From assembly GCF_947495925.1 (NCBI RefSeq), contig NZ_CANMAU010000004.1:124001-188000 (forward strand): 64,000 nt of DNA, given 5' to 3'. The notes beneath the pieces were generated by a model. It worked only from the letters and a program-made list of their open reading frames with translations, was not told the DNA's origin and made no database searches. The stretch comes from an uncultured Algibacter sp. GTDB taxonomy: Bacteria > Bacteroidota > Bacteroidia > Flavobacteriales > Flavobacteriaceae. Numbering within the stretch: position 1 is the stretch's first letter; each line of letters begins with the position of its first letter. A program made the position numbers and the translations under genes. Of this stretch, positions 27,103 to 36,488 are shown piece after piece.

Positions 27103-29538
27103 ATGAGATTATGGTTATTTGTTTTATTGGTAATTTTTTTCACTTTACCAATACACGCACAAATGGTACTCCTTGGGGATAATGCTCCCCATGAAAATAT
27201 TAATGATGGTGACTTTTCTGCTGTTTGGGGGTATTGGAGGAAAGCAGAGCAATCTCCTTTTTGGGCGACTACCGTTATTAAGGGGGAAAGTGAATACCCA
27301 ATAGGTCTTCATCGAGGAACTCTCTTTTCAATGAACGAAATTGCTATAGCTGAGTCAAAAGTTCTGGACACAAATCCTGAATATCAAGAACCAAAAGAAG
27401 GTGATGTTTTAAACTGGAGTTTTGGGGCCGATTTAGAATATATAAGCGAGGGCACGATTACTTTAAGTTTAGTCTTTGGAAAACATGAACGAGTTCTGGC
27501 GGAAAAAGTAAAATTGATTGGCTCAGATAAGGTTGTTGAGCATTTTAAAGGACGTTATATTATAAGTGATGAAGATGTCCGGGCAGGTTTGCCATTTGTA
27601 AGAGCAACGTTTTATTCGGGAGAGGATGTTAAGGTTTATCTGCATTATGTTAATATATCTGTAGTTTCACTGGAAAAAACTGGACCTATTTTAGAAGCAA
27701 AATCTAAGGAAAGGGGTATTGAGTTAAGTTGGACTGATTCAAGGGCTAGACCAAACTCTAAGTTTAAAATATATAGAGGTTTTGAAGTTGAAAAAGGTGT
27801 TACTTATAACTTAATAGGAGAAACTGAACTGAATAAATTTAGTGATAGTGATTTTATACCGGGAGTTGAGTATACCTATGTTGTGACTCGGTTTGATTTA
27901 GAAGAATCTGGAGGATCCAATAAAATAAAAATCGTAAAACCTGATACTGAAGCACCAGCTTCGCCGGAGAATGTTAAAATTGAGGTTTTTGATGCTGAAT
28001 TAAAAATTAGTTGGGTAAAAAATTCGGACGCAGATATTAAAAATTACGAGGTATATCGGGGAGATGCCAAGGGCGAAAATATGCAAAAAATTGCTCATGA
28101 TATAACAGGTGATAACTATATGGATTTTACACCTTTAAAAGGAACTGAAAATACGTATGTGGTATATGCTTATGATTTTAGCGGAAATAGGAGTGAGGCT
28201 TCTAAGCTAGTAAAAGCAAAAGTAAAAATGATTTCTGGAGCATCTTTCAGTGATTTAATTAAACCAATGCCAATACACAATAAGTTACGATCAGATTTGT
28301 GGGGAGCAAATGGTGTTTTACCACGAGATCCAGATAATGGTATTGAAAACCCGAATTGGAGTTATTGGGGTGGTCGTCCGGTTTATGATAAAACAGATGG
28401 TAAATATCATATGTGTGTGACACGTTGGCCGGCAAATGCAACTAAAGGACATTGGGAATGGCCAGAGTCGACTGTTGCACATGCAATATCAGCTAATCCA
28501 ACAGGACCGTATTCTATTAAAAGAGAGGTTGCCTATGATTATGCTAACGGCTTTGGACATAATCCAGATATAATTCTATTAAATGACGGGACTTACATGC
28601 TTTATGCTTTAATAAACTGGGAGGCAACATTGTTTACTTCAAAAAGCATGAATGGTCCTTGGAAACGTCTAGGGGTTATGGAAGTTAATACAGAAACTGC
28701 CGATGAAATACCAGAGCGCTTTTATCGCTTTTATCGAAACTTATCTGGTGTGCATTTGGATGACGGACATTTTCTTTTTGTTACAAAAGGAGGAGCTATG
28801 ATGATTAGCGAAAACAGAAATCCCTTGGGACCCTATAAAGTTCTTACTAAGCCAATCGAAGGAAACCCAATTATTCCTGAGAAATATAGAAATTCGAATT
28901 ATGAAGATCCTGTTCTGTGGAAAGATGATGTGCAATACCACATGATGATAAATGCATTTTGGGATTATCGAGCCATTTATTTACGATCTCCAGATGGTAT
29001 TCATTGGAAATTTAATCCAGGAACGGCTTATACGCCCAATAATACACTTTATGAAGATGGTACACAAACACATTGGTATAAATTAGAAAGACCACATGTT
29101 TTACAAGACCAATACGGACGTGCAACTCACCTTTCATTGGCCGTTATTGATGTGCCAAAAGCCGATGATTTAGCTGGAGACAAGCACAGTTCTAAAAATA
29201 TTATTGTTCCACTTACACTTCATAAGCGCATTAAAATGCTAAATAGAACTTTAGTTAACAAGGATACGAAATCAATAAAAATACTTATAATGTCAGAACC
29301 TGGTTTTGACGCACAGAAGGATATTGATATACCTTCATTACGTTTTGGTGCTTCAGAAAAGGTTAATTATGGAAATGGTGCCAGAGTTAAGAGAGTAAGA
29401 AAAAAAGGTAGGAACCTTATAGTTGAGTTTGATGGTAAGGGGCATGGTGTTACCAAAGATAATTTTGCATGTAAAATGCTCGGTAAAACAAAGACAGGAG
29501 AGTTATTGGTTGGGTTTACGAAATTAAAACACGAATAA
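27103..29538 (+). CDS. secreted beta-propeller glycosidase-like protein with Fn3-like modules
   Basis: 811 residues. Signal peptide 1-19 (LPIHA/Q). An N-terminal beta-sandwich (about 25-205, resembling a carbohydrate-binding fold), two Fn3-like modules (about 208-292 and 295-385, with KIYRGFEV and YEVYRGDAK) and a C-terminal five-bladed-propeller-like region (about 400-720). Blade motifs resemble GH43 and GH117: YWGGRPVYDKTDGKYHM, GHNPDIILLNDGTYML (D489), YEDPVLWKDD (D602) and LYALINWEATLF. No family can be assigned with confidence. It probably acts on an algal polysaccharide in the periplasm or outside. It is the left border of the island that contains GH117 and GH2, and faces the aldolase gene convergently. 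Confidence 0.8.
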   Translation: MRLWLFVLLVIFFTLPIHAQMVLLGDNAPHENINDGDFSAVWGYWRKAEQSPFWATTVIKGESEYPIGLHRGTLFSMNEIAIAESKVLDTNPEYQEPKEGDVLNWSFGADLEYISEGTITLSLVFGKHERVLAEKVKLIGSDKVVEHFKGRYIISDEDVRAGLPFVRATFYSGEDVKVYLHYVNISVVSLEKTGPILEAKSKERGIELSWTDSRARPNSKFKIYRGFEVEKGVTYNLIGETELNKFSDSDFIPGVEYTYVVTRFDLEESGGSNKIKIVKPDTEAPASPENVKIEVFDAELKISWVKNSDADIKNYEVYRGDAKGENMQKIAHDITGDNYMDFTPLKGTENTYVVYAYDFSGNRSEASKLVKAKVKMISGASFSDLIKPMPIHNKLRSDLWGANGVLPRDPDNGIENPNWSYWGGRPVYDKTDGKYHMCVTRWPANATKGHWEWPESTVAHAISANPTGPYSIKREVAYDYANGFGHNPDIILLNDGTYMLYALINWEATLFTSKSMNGPWKRLGVMEVNTETADEIPERFYRFYRNLSGVHLDDGHFLFVTKGGAMMISENRNPLGPYKVLTKPIEGNPIIPEKYRNSNYEDPVLWKDDVQYHMMINAFWDYRAIYLRSPDGIHWKFNPGTAYTPNNTLYEDGTQTHWYKLERPHVLQDQYGRATHLSLAVIDVPKADDLAGDKHSSKNIIVPLTLHKRIKMLNRTLVNKDTKSIKILIMSEPGFDAQKDIDIPSLRFGASEKVNYGNGARVKRVRKKGRNLIVEFDGKGHGVTKDNFACKMLGKTKTGELLVGFTKLKHE

Positions 29539-29695
29539 GAGTTTAGTAGTACTGTTATCCCCAAATCACAAAATGATTCATTTAGGTCTTAACCAGAAAA
29601 TAACCTTTATTTAGCCTCTTATTCGAATTAAGGCATAAGTAGATTTCTATAATAACCTTTTATAGGTCTTTTGCTAAAAATGAACTTGTGTCGAC

Positions 29696-30460
29696 TTAGT
29701 TCTTTAGTTCAGAAGTAATGCTTTTAAAGGTATTCATCACTAAACCAACATCAACAGCATAAGAAATATATTGAACACCAATATCTCTCCACATTTTGGC
29801 TTTTTCAGGAGACTCAGTAAATGTCCCAACAGCTTTACCATGCTTTTTAGCTGTTTTTACTGCTTCTTTCATGGCATTAACTACTTTAGGATCATTAACC
29901 TGTCCAGGTACGCCACAAGATTGAGATAAATCATAAGGGCCTAAGAAAATAACATCGATACCGTCAACTTGAACGATTTCGGTGAGATTTTCTATACCTT
30001 CCATCCCTTCAATATGAATAATCGATATAACATTATCATTGGCCTTTCCAAAATGATTTTCTGGCTCGATATTAGTATATTCTGCAGCACGCACGTATCG
30101 GCACATACCTCTTTCTCCTTTTGGAAAAAATTTGATTGCCTTTACTACTTTGTTAGCATCATCCTTTGTACAAACCTGTGGGATTTGAATACATTTTGCA
30201 CCAATATCTAAAACCCTCAAAATTAATGTTTCTGAGTTTTCAGTTACCCTTACCACAGGTGTAATCCCTCTGGCTTCGGCTGCTCTAATCATATTTTGAG
30301 TAGACTCAATGCTATATGGACCATGCTCCATGTCTATGATAACAAAGTCAAAACCACTTAATGCAGCTATCTCAACTATGGCAGGATCTTGCAACTTGCA
30401 AAACGGACCATATAATGTTTGACCTTTAATGAGGTTATCTTTTAATTTGTTCTGATTCAT
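29696..30460 (-). CDS. HpcH/HpaI family class II aldolase (2-keto-3-deoxy sugar acid type)
   Basis: 254 residues; cytosolic. Metal- and substrate-binding residues of the HpaI/GarL/RhmA family are in place and nearly in the same register as E. coli HpaI: H46 in DMEHGPYS, R71 in VVRV, E151 in HIEGMEG and D177 in LGPYDLSQS. These enzymes cleave 2-keto-3-deoxy sugar acids to pyruvate and an aldehyde. The neighbouring GH117 would release 3,6-anhydrogalactose, whose known breakdown passes through 2-keto-3-deoxygalactonate, so that is a plausible substrate (inference). The MFS gene lies 119 bases upstream on the same strand. Confidence 0.9.
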   Translation of the reverse strand: MNQNKLKDNLIKGQTLYGPFCKLQDPAIVEIAALSGFDFVIIDMEHGPYSIESTQNMIRAAEARGITPVVRVTENSETLILRVLDIGAKCIQIPQVCTKDDANKVVKAIKFFPKGERGMCRYVRAAEYTNIEPENHFGKANDNVISIIHIEGMEGIENLTEIVQVDGIDVIFLGPYDLSQSCGVPGQVNDPKVVNAMKEAVKTAKKHGKAVGTFTESPEKAKMWRDIGVQYISYAVDVGLVMNTFKSITSELKN

Positions 30461-30579
30461 AACTAGTTGCTTATGACAAGCGATTTTTTTAATAAGTTCG
30501 ATGTAATTACTTGGAGTAATATGTGCGATCTAGATGTTTTTCGAGGTGCAATATATAATATAATTTAAAGAGGAATACC

Positions 30580-31902
30580 TTAATTCTTATCATTTTTATG
30601 TTCAGTCGTGGGCTTTAGTTCTATGCGCTTTACTTTGCCAACAACCAATAAGAATGAAAGAAAGCCTACTACTGTTAAGGCACCAATGAAAAATAGAGCA
30701 GGGCTAAAATCACCATCTTGAACCAAAAAACCAATAACTGAAGGAACAATAACTGCTGATAAGCCACCAATTAAATTGAAGACCCCTCCTACAAGGCCAA
30801 TAATACGTTTAGGTGCAATTAAGGATACAAATACCCAAGTAATTGAGGCAAGGCCATTTCCAAAAAAGGCAATAGTTAAAAACAAAATAATAAGGAACGT
30901 ACTATCGGTATAATTTGCGCCAATAATAAGGGTTGATAAAGATAGACCTATAAGTACAGGCGTTTTTCTGGCGAATTCGGGAGTACGTCCTTTTTTTATT
31001 AAATAATCCGATGTAAACCCCGCTAAAAGAACACCACAGAATGCGGCTAAAAATGGTATTGAAGCTAAGAAACCTGATTTAATAAAATCAAAGCCTCTAA
31101 ATTCAACTAAATAAGTCGGAAACCAAGTTAAAAAGAATATAGATACAGCACCAATGCAAAATTGACCTAAGTATATGCCCCATAGCTTTTTATGTTTGAA
31201 AGCTTCGTAGAAATCCGACTTATTAAATTTTTCTTTTTGTTCAACTAGCTTTTCTTTTTTTGCGTAACCACCACCATCTTTAATGATTTGAAGTTCCTGT
31301 TCATTAATAGTTTTGTGTTGATCGGGGTCGCGATAAAAAGCGTACCAAACAACGGCCCAAATAATACCAATAATACCAGAAACAATAAGTAAACCTCTCC
31401 AGCCTACTTTATCTTGAATTAGAGTTAAAACAGGAAACAAAAAAGCTAATCCAATAAATTGTCCTGATGTATAAATGGCTATAGCTGTAGCACGTTCACT
31501 TTCGGGAAACCATTTTGTTACAATGGCATTGTTAGCAGGATAGGATGGAGCTTCAAAAACACCAATACTTACTCTTAATCCTAAAAGAAGCTTGAAGGAA
31601 TTTACAAACCCTTGAAATAGTGTAGCTACAGACCATAAAAATAACATGAGGGCATATAGCAATCGTAGTCTTACTTTGTCAACAATAAGGCCTCCTGGAA
31701 TTTGTAAAGCAGCATAGGCTACACCAAACGCAGAAAAAATTAACCCCATTTGAACGGAGGTTAGCTCCAAAGATTCACTAATTGCAGAGGCTGCAACGGA
31801 AATATTCGTACGATCAAGGTAGTTAATAACTACAGTGCCAAAAATAAGAGCTAATATATTGTAGCGCTTTTTAGTTGATTTTAAAGTCTTATTTATTGAC
31901 AT
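30580..31902 (-). CDS. MFS transporter, anion:cation symporter (hexuronate-like) type
   Basis: 440 residues with 12 predicted membrane helices. The first helix ends in NYLDRTNISVAA, the signature of the ACS family (hexuronate, galactonate, glucarate carriers). The motif PGGLIVDKVRLR lies in loop 2-3 and a charged loop of about 45 residues separates helices 6 and 7. It would import a sugar acid or related monomer across the inner membrane, supplying the adjacent aldolase route. Together they form a catabolic pair for products of the island's glycosidases (inference). Confidence 0.92.
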   Translation of the reverse strand: MSINKTLKSTKKRYNILALIFGTVVINYLDRTNISVAASAISESLELTSVQMGLIFSAFGVAYAALQIPGGLIVDKVRLRLLYALMLFLWSVATLFQGFVNSFKLLLGLRVSIGVFEAPSYPANNAIVTKWFPESERATAIAIYTSGQFIGLAFLFPVLTLIQDKVGWRGLLIVSGIIGIIWAVVWYAFYRDPDQHKTINEQELQIIKDGGGYAKKEKLVEQKEKFNKSDFYEAFKHKKLWGIYLGQFCIGAVSIFFLTWFPTYLVEFRGFDFIKSGFLASIPFLAAFCGVLLAGFTSDYLIKKGRTPEFARKTPVLIGLSLSTLIIGANYTDSTFLIILFLTIAFFGNGLASITWVFVSLIAPKRIIGLVGGVFNLIGGLSAVIVPSVIGFLVQDGDFSPALFFIGALTVVGFLSFLLVVGKVKRIELKPTTEHKNDKN

Positions 31903-32320
31903 ACATCTATTTTTAATTTGGTTTTCAACTTATGTAGTTGTGGGTTTTGGTTTTGAATGTAAAAGTGGTTTTTGAGTGGGTTTAAATTTAGACTCACGTA
32001 ATTTTATGTTGTTTAATTGTAACTATAGAATATGGTTTTTGCTCGATTAAGGTTAGCTAAAGTCCTTGCCGCAGGTTAAATTCCCAATTTAAATATTAAC
32101 AAGAAACAAACTTTACTTAACTTAAAAGTAGAGTTTTGTAAATGTAGTAAGTTTTTTATGTAATAAATTTAGCAAGGGATTATTTGACTTGTTATTACTA
32201 ATTTATGATGAATATTTATCCTTGATCTTTGAACTAAAATGACTTCAAAATGGAATATTGCTATTTGATTTACTTTTGGATTTGAGATAAAGAGAAATCT
32301 TAATTATTAAAAGTTATAAA
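31903..32320. other. 418-base intergenic region, no gene seen
   Basis: AT-rich spacer between the regulator (ending 32321) and the MFS gene (starting 31902), both on the minus strand. It should contain the MFS-aldolase promoter and operator, but I see no exact TAnnTTTG box or clear inverted repeat. Confidence 0.5.
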
Positions 32321-33478
32321 TTAAAAAGAAATTACCTGAGTTAGTTCAATATTAGTATTTGTCCTGTCTTGGCCTTTTACTTTAAAAATAGCAGTAAAAT
32401 GTTCAGAGTTCTTAAGATGATTGTCTTTAAAAAGCGCTAGACTATCTTTGTTTGTGAAGTATTCTGTAGTGGCGATAACTCCAATATCGTGTTGAGAAAA
32501 AAACACAAAATGTTCAGTGTTGTTTATGCTTGAGTATTTTGAAACAATAGCATATTCTTCAGTGTAGTTTGCTTTGTTAATGCAGTATTTGGTATTTGAA
32601 AATTCAGGATGATTATTAAGAATAAGAGAGTCGTTTGTTATTTTGAAATAAGGGTTTCCTTCATTAAAAAAATGAATAAACTGATTGTTGTTTTTGGTAG
32701 GACCAGCATATATGGCATTGCCTTCTTTTATTTCTGATATTGAGGTTTGAGTAGAAAATCGAATATTGAAGTTTTTTTTGTACTTCTGAAATAATATTTG
32801 AAATTGTTGAGTGGCAAGGGCTGCCATTCTTGTGGTATAGGAGTAATTGGCTGGTTTAAGTGAGTTCTTAAGTTTAGGGTTTTTTTCTAAAAAATCGTAA
32901 AATTCATTTACATCGTTTATGTTAAAGTCTCTTGTCCATCCAACATCACCTGTAATTGTTTTTCCCGTTACTCCAAAGTGATCACCAATAAAAAGATTTG
33001 TAGTTATATTATTATCAAGAAATTTACCCCATACCTTAGGTGGTTTAGGAGTGGTGTTTGTATAAATAATTATTAAAATTGTAATAAGAAGCCCTGCATA
33101 AGGTATTATTTTTGACCAACTTAGTGTTAGAGTAGATAGGCTTTTTGATTCTTTTTTATAAAATCGAATCCGGTATTGTCCTTTGTCAATTGTTAAGACC
33201 CAAACATCATTTGCGCCTTCTGATATATAATAGTCAGCTAGCTTTTTTCTTAAGTTAAAGACATTAACCCTAACTCTTGGAGTATTCTTGCCTAAAGAAG
33301 CTTGTTTTCCAAAAAACTCAATGTCGATAACTGCTTCTTTTAAATCGGTGTCTTTAGTTGTTGCGTCAAATAAATATTGCAAAAGAGCTATGCTTGTAGG
33401 AGCGTTCTTAAAGGTATTGCTCTCTTTTATTTTGGTTACAAGGCTCTGCTTTTGATGCTCTTTAAATTGTGGCAACAT
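32321..33478 (-). CDS. ToxR-like membrane-bound regulator with periplasmic sensor domain
   Basis: 385 residues. The N-terminal cytosolic part (about 1-108) is a winged-helix domain: APTSIALLQYLFDATT, LKEAVIDIEFFGK, RVRVNVFNLRKKLADYY, ending in the wing TIDKGQYRIRFYKK. One membrane helix follows (about 121-140). The periplasmic part (about 145-385) has GDHFGVTGK, TRMAALATQQFQ and a beta-rich end. The same order of parts occurs in a large family I recall from Acidobacteria (YTIGVEVFG and RLRAKLAEYY cores). It would sense a periplasmic signal and directly control DNA, without phosphotransfer. Likely governs the island; divergent from the GH2-GH117 genes. Confidence 0.75.
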   Translation of the reverse strand: MLPQFKEHQKQSLVTKIKESNTFKNAPTSIALLQYLFDATTKDTDLKEAVIDIEFFGKQASLGKNTPRVRVNVFNLRKKLADYYISEGANDVWVLTIDKGQYRIRFYKKESKSLSTLTLSWSKIIPYAGLLITILIIIYTNTTPKPPKVWGKFLDNNITTNLFIGDHFGVTGKTITGDVGWTRDFNINDVNEFYDFLEKNPKLKNSLKPANYSYTTRMAALATQQFQILFQKYKKNFNIRFSTQTSISEIKEGNAIYAGPTKNNNQFIHFFNEGNPYFKITNDSLILNNHPEFSNTKYCINKANYTEEYAIVSKYSSINNTEHFVFFSQHDIGVIATTEYFTNKDSLALFKDNHLKNSEHFTAIFKVKGQDRTNTNIELTQVISF

Positions 33479-33651
33479 TGGATAGATAATACGTGGGTAT
33501 TGATAAAATAGATATACTTTAACGGTTATAGATACCGTTAAAGGTGCGTTAAAGTTACGAAAATAAATAACTTCCCTTAGATTTGAGACCGTAATAGTTA
33601 GAAGATTAAATTTATTAGCTAAAAATTACGTCAATTTTAACTAAACTATAT

Positions 33652-36483
33652 ATGATGCAAAAATTAAAACCACTTCTAGTTGTATTCATGGTTCTTTTAC
33701 AACAATTCGTTGTGGCTCAAGACAGTTTAAAAACTGAAATACACTATCTGTCTGGAACGGATAAAGATAATTTAGTGGAATGGGATTTTTATTGTTCTGA
33801 TGGAATGAACAGTAAAAAATGGACAAAAATAGGTGTGCCGTCTTGTTGGGAATTACAAGGCTTTGGTAATTATAACTACGGTCATGATGCTAAATCTAAA
33901 AAAGAAATACATGACGAGCATGGACTTTATGAACATGTATTTCAAGCACCAATAGAATGGGGAAATAAAGAAGTAAGGATTGTATTTGAAGGCGTAATGA
34001 CTGATGCTGAAGTAAAAATTAATGGACAGCTTGCTGGAGAAATTCACCAAGGTGCTTTTTATGAGTTTAAATATTCAATTTCAAAACTTCTTAAGTACGG
34101 AACTAAAAATATTTTAGAAGTTAAGGTGAATAAAGTTTCTGAAAACGAATCCATTAATCATGCTGAGCGAAATGCAGATTTTTGGATTTTTGGAGGGATA
34201 TTTCGCCCCGTGTACTTAGAAATTTTACCAAAAGATCATATAGAGCGAGTAGCAATTGATGCAAAATCTGATGGAACACTAAAAACTGATGTCTTTTCAA
34301 CATCAAAAAAAGTAAAATCAATACGTTTATCCTTATCAAATTTGAATGGAGAAGACGTACAAAATTTAACAATTGAAAGTTCGAATTTAACTGATAAATG
34401 GCATGTTTCAACCAAAGCTAAAAACATAAAATCATGGAATCCTGAATCTCCAAACCTTTACAATTTGAATATTCAAATTTTAGATAAAAAAGGAAAAGTA
34501 TTGCATCAAGTCATTAAGCGTATTGGTTTTAGAACTGTTGAGGTTGTAGAAAGTGATGGTATTTACGTTAATGGTCAGCGCATTAAGTTTAAAGGCGTAA
34601 ATAGGCATTCGTTTTATCCATCTTCTGGAAGGACAACATCTAAAACATTAAGCATAGAACATATAAAGATGATGAAAGATATGAATATGAATGCGGTGCG
34701 AATGTCTCATTATCCGCCAGATGTACATTTTCTCAATGCATGTGATTCTTTAGGTTTATTTGTTATTGATGAAGTTTGCACATGGCATTCACCGCATTTA
34801 GACACCAAAGTTGGTGAAAAAATTGTAAAAGAAACTGTTATACGCGATGTAAATCACCCTTCAATTTTACTTTGGGCAAATGGAAATGAAACAGGTTGGA
34901 ATAGCGAGTTGGATGACGATTATGCTTTTTGGGATATTCAAAAACGAGAAGTAATTCACCCTTGGAATATTTTTAATAAAACCAATACCATGCATTACCC
35001 AAGTTATCACATTTTTGCTTACGATACTTACGCGAAAGATAAAATCTATTTCCCCACTGAATTTTTACATGGATTATATGATGGAGGTCATGGTGCTGGT
35101 TTAGAAGATTATTGGAAACAAATGTGGAATATGCCGCTTTCTGCTGGTGGTTTTCTATGGGATTTTGCAGATGAAGCTGTGGTAAGAACAGATAAAAATG
35201 GTGTTTTAGATACTGACGGTAACCATGCTGCAGATGGTATTGTTGGACCTTATGGTGAGAAGGAAGCTAGTTATTTTACAATAAAGGAAGTATGGTCTCC
35301 TATTCATATAGAAGAGCGGTACATTAAACCTGATTTTAATGGTGTTTTTAGAGTTGAAAACCGGTATCATTTTACCAATCTAAAAGCTTGTAAAATGACT
35401 GCTAAATGGGTGCGTTTTAATGGACCGCATGGCAACACTGATTTTGAGATTATTTCTGAAAGCCATGTAGAATTACCAGATTTAGAACCTTTAGCTAAAG
35501 GCGATTTTAAGTTGAAGTTACCTGAAATTTGGCGAACAGCGGATGCTTTACATTTAACAGCAACTAACAAACATGGTAAAGAAATTTTTACATGGACATA
35601 TCCTGTTAAAACACCCAAACAAAGCAATAAAGCCCACATGAAAATTTCCAATAACGGAAAAATCTCAACATGGGAAGAAAATGGATTGGTTTATGTTTCA
35701 TCCAACAATATGCGCTATGTGTTTTCTAAAGAAACTAGTGTGTTAAAAGAAGTTCAAAAAAACGAAAAAGTAATTCCGTTAAGTGATGGTCCTATTATTT
35801 TCAATCATAAAGACAAAATTGAATCTGTCAAGGTTAACATTTTAGATGATAGAGTAGAGTTAATTACCATTTTTGAAATGACTGATAAATCTCCAACCTG
35901 GGCACAACATAAAGAATATAGTTCCGATGTTATTAAATGGACAATCCATTCAAACGGATTACTTGATTTGTATCTTGAAATTAAAGGAAAGAAAATAGTT
36001 AAAGGCTTTAAAGGAATAACATTTTCTTATCCAGAAACAGAAGTTTTAGGTGTGAAATGGCTAGGAGATGGCCCATACAGAGTTTGGCGTAATAGAATGA
36101 AGGGTACTAAGTTTCAAGTTTGGGAAAACGATTATAATAACACGGTTACAGGCGAATCTGGTTTTGTGTATCCTGAGTTTAAAGGCTTCTTTTCAAGTTT
36201 GTATTGGATGAAATTAAAAGGAAAACATGATAATGGATTTACAGTGTATTGTAATTCGGAAAATACATTTTTGCGAATGTTAACGCCTCAGCAACCAAAA
36301 GAAGATCCAAATCATAGAGTTTCAGTAGATTTTCCAGAAGGTAATATCTCATTTGTAAAGAATATCCCTGCAATTGGCACAAAGTTTCAAATGGGAGATA
36401 AAATGGGGCCACAGGGGAATTCTGAAAACTATTTTGGAAATGATGATAACCCCATTGTAATTAATTTGATTTTTGAATTTTAA
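33652..36483 (+). CDS. secreted GH2 beta-galactosidase-like enzyme
   Basis: 943 residues. Signal peptide about 1-22 (FVVAQ). LacZ-like layout: jelly-roll (about 40-195, NADFWIFGGIFRPV), Ig-like domain, TIM barrel (about 300-560), a second sandwich and a C-terminal beta-galactosidase small-chain-like domain (about 650-943). E413 in LLWANGNETGW is the acid/base (LacZ E461) and E470 in FPTEFLHGLYDGG is the expected nucleophile (LacZ E537); FLWDFADEAVV matches the GGFVWDWVDQ stretch of LacZ. It should remove beta-galactosyl residues from oligosaccharides in the periplasm. Six bases separate it from the GH117 gene, so they form an operon. Confidence 0.93.
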   Translation: MMQKLKPLLVVFMVLLQQFVVAQDSLKTEIHYLSGTDKDNLVEWDFYCSDGMNSKKWTKIGVPSCWELQGFGNYNYGHDAKSKKEIHDEHGLYEHVFQAPIEWGNKEVRIVFEGVMTDAEVKINGQLAGEIHQGAFYEFKYSISKLLKYGTKNILEVKVNKVSENESINHAERNADFWIFGGIFRPVYLEILPKDHIERVAIDAKSDGTLKTDVFSTSKKVKSIRLSLSNLNGEDVQNLTIESSNLTDKWHVSTKAKNIKSWNPESPNLYNLNIQILDKKGKVLHQVIKRIGFRTVEVVESDGIYVNGQRIKFKGVNRHSFYPSSGRTTSKTLSIEHIKMMKDMNMNAVRMSHYPPDVHFLNACDSLGLFVIDEVCTWHSPHLDTKVGEKIVKETVIRDVNHPSILLWANGNETGWNSELDDDYAFWDIQKREVIHPWNIFNKTNTMHYPSYHIFAYDTYAKDKIYFPTEFLHGLYDGGHGAGLEDYWKQMWNMPLSAGGFLWDFADEAVVRTDKNGVLDTDGNHAADGIVGPYGEKEASYFTIKEVWSPIHIEERYIKPDFNGVFRVENRYHFTNLKACKMTAKWVRFNGPHGNTDFEIISESHVELPDLEPLAKGDFKLKLPEIWRTADALHLTATNKHGKEIFTWTYPVKTPKQSNKAHMKISNNGKISTWEENGLVYVSSNNMRYVFSKETSVLKEVQKNEKVIPLSDGPIIFNHKDKIESVKVNILDDRVELITIFEMTDKSPTWAQHKEYSSDVIKWTIHSNGLLDLYLEIKGKKIVKGFKGITFSYPETEVLGVKWLGDGPYRVWRNRMKGTKFQVWENDYNNTVTGESGFVYPEFKGFFSSLYWMKLKGKHDNGFTVYCNSENTFLRMLTPQQPKEDPNHRVSVDFPEGNISFVKNIPAIGTKFQMGDKMGPQGNSENYFGNDDNPIVINLIFEF

Positions 36484-36488
36484 GAATT

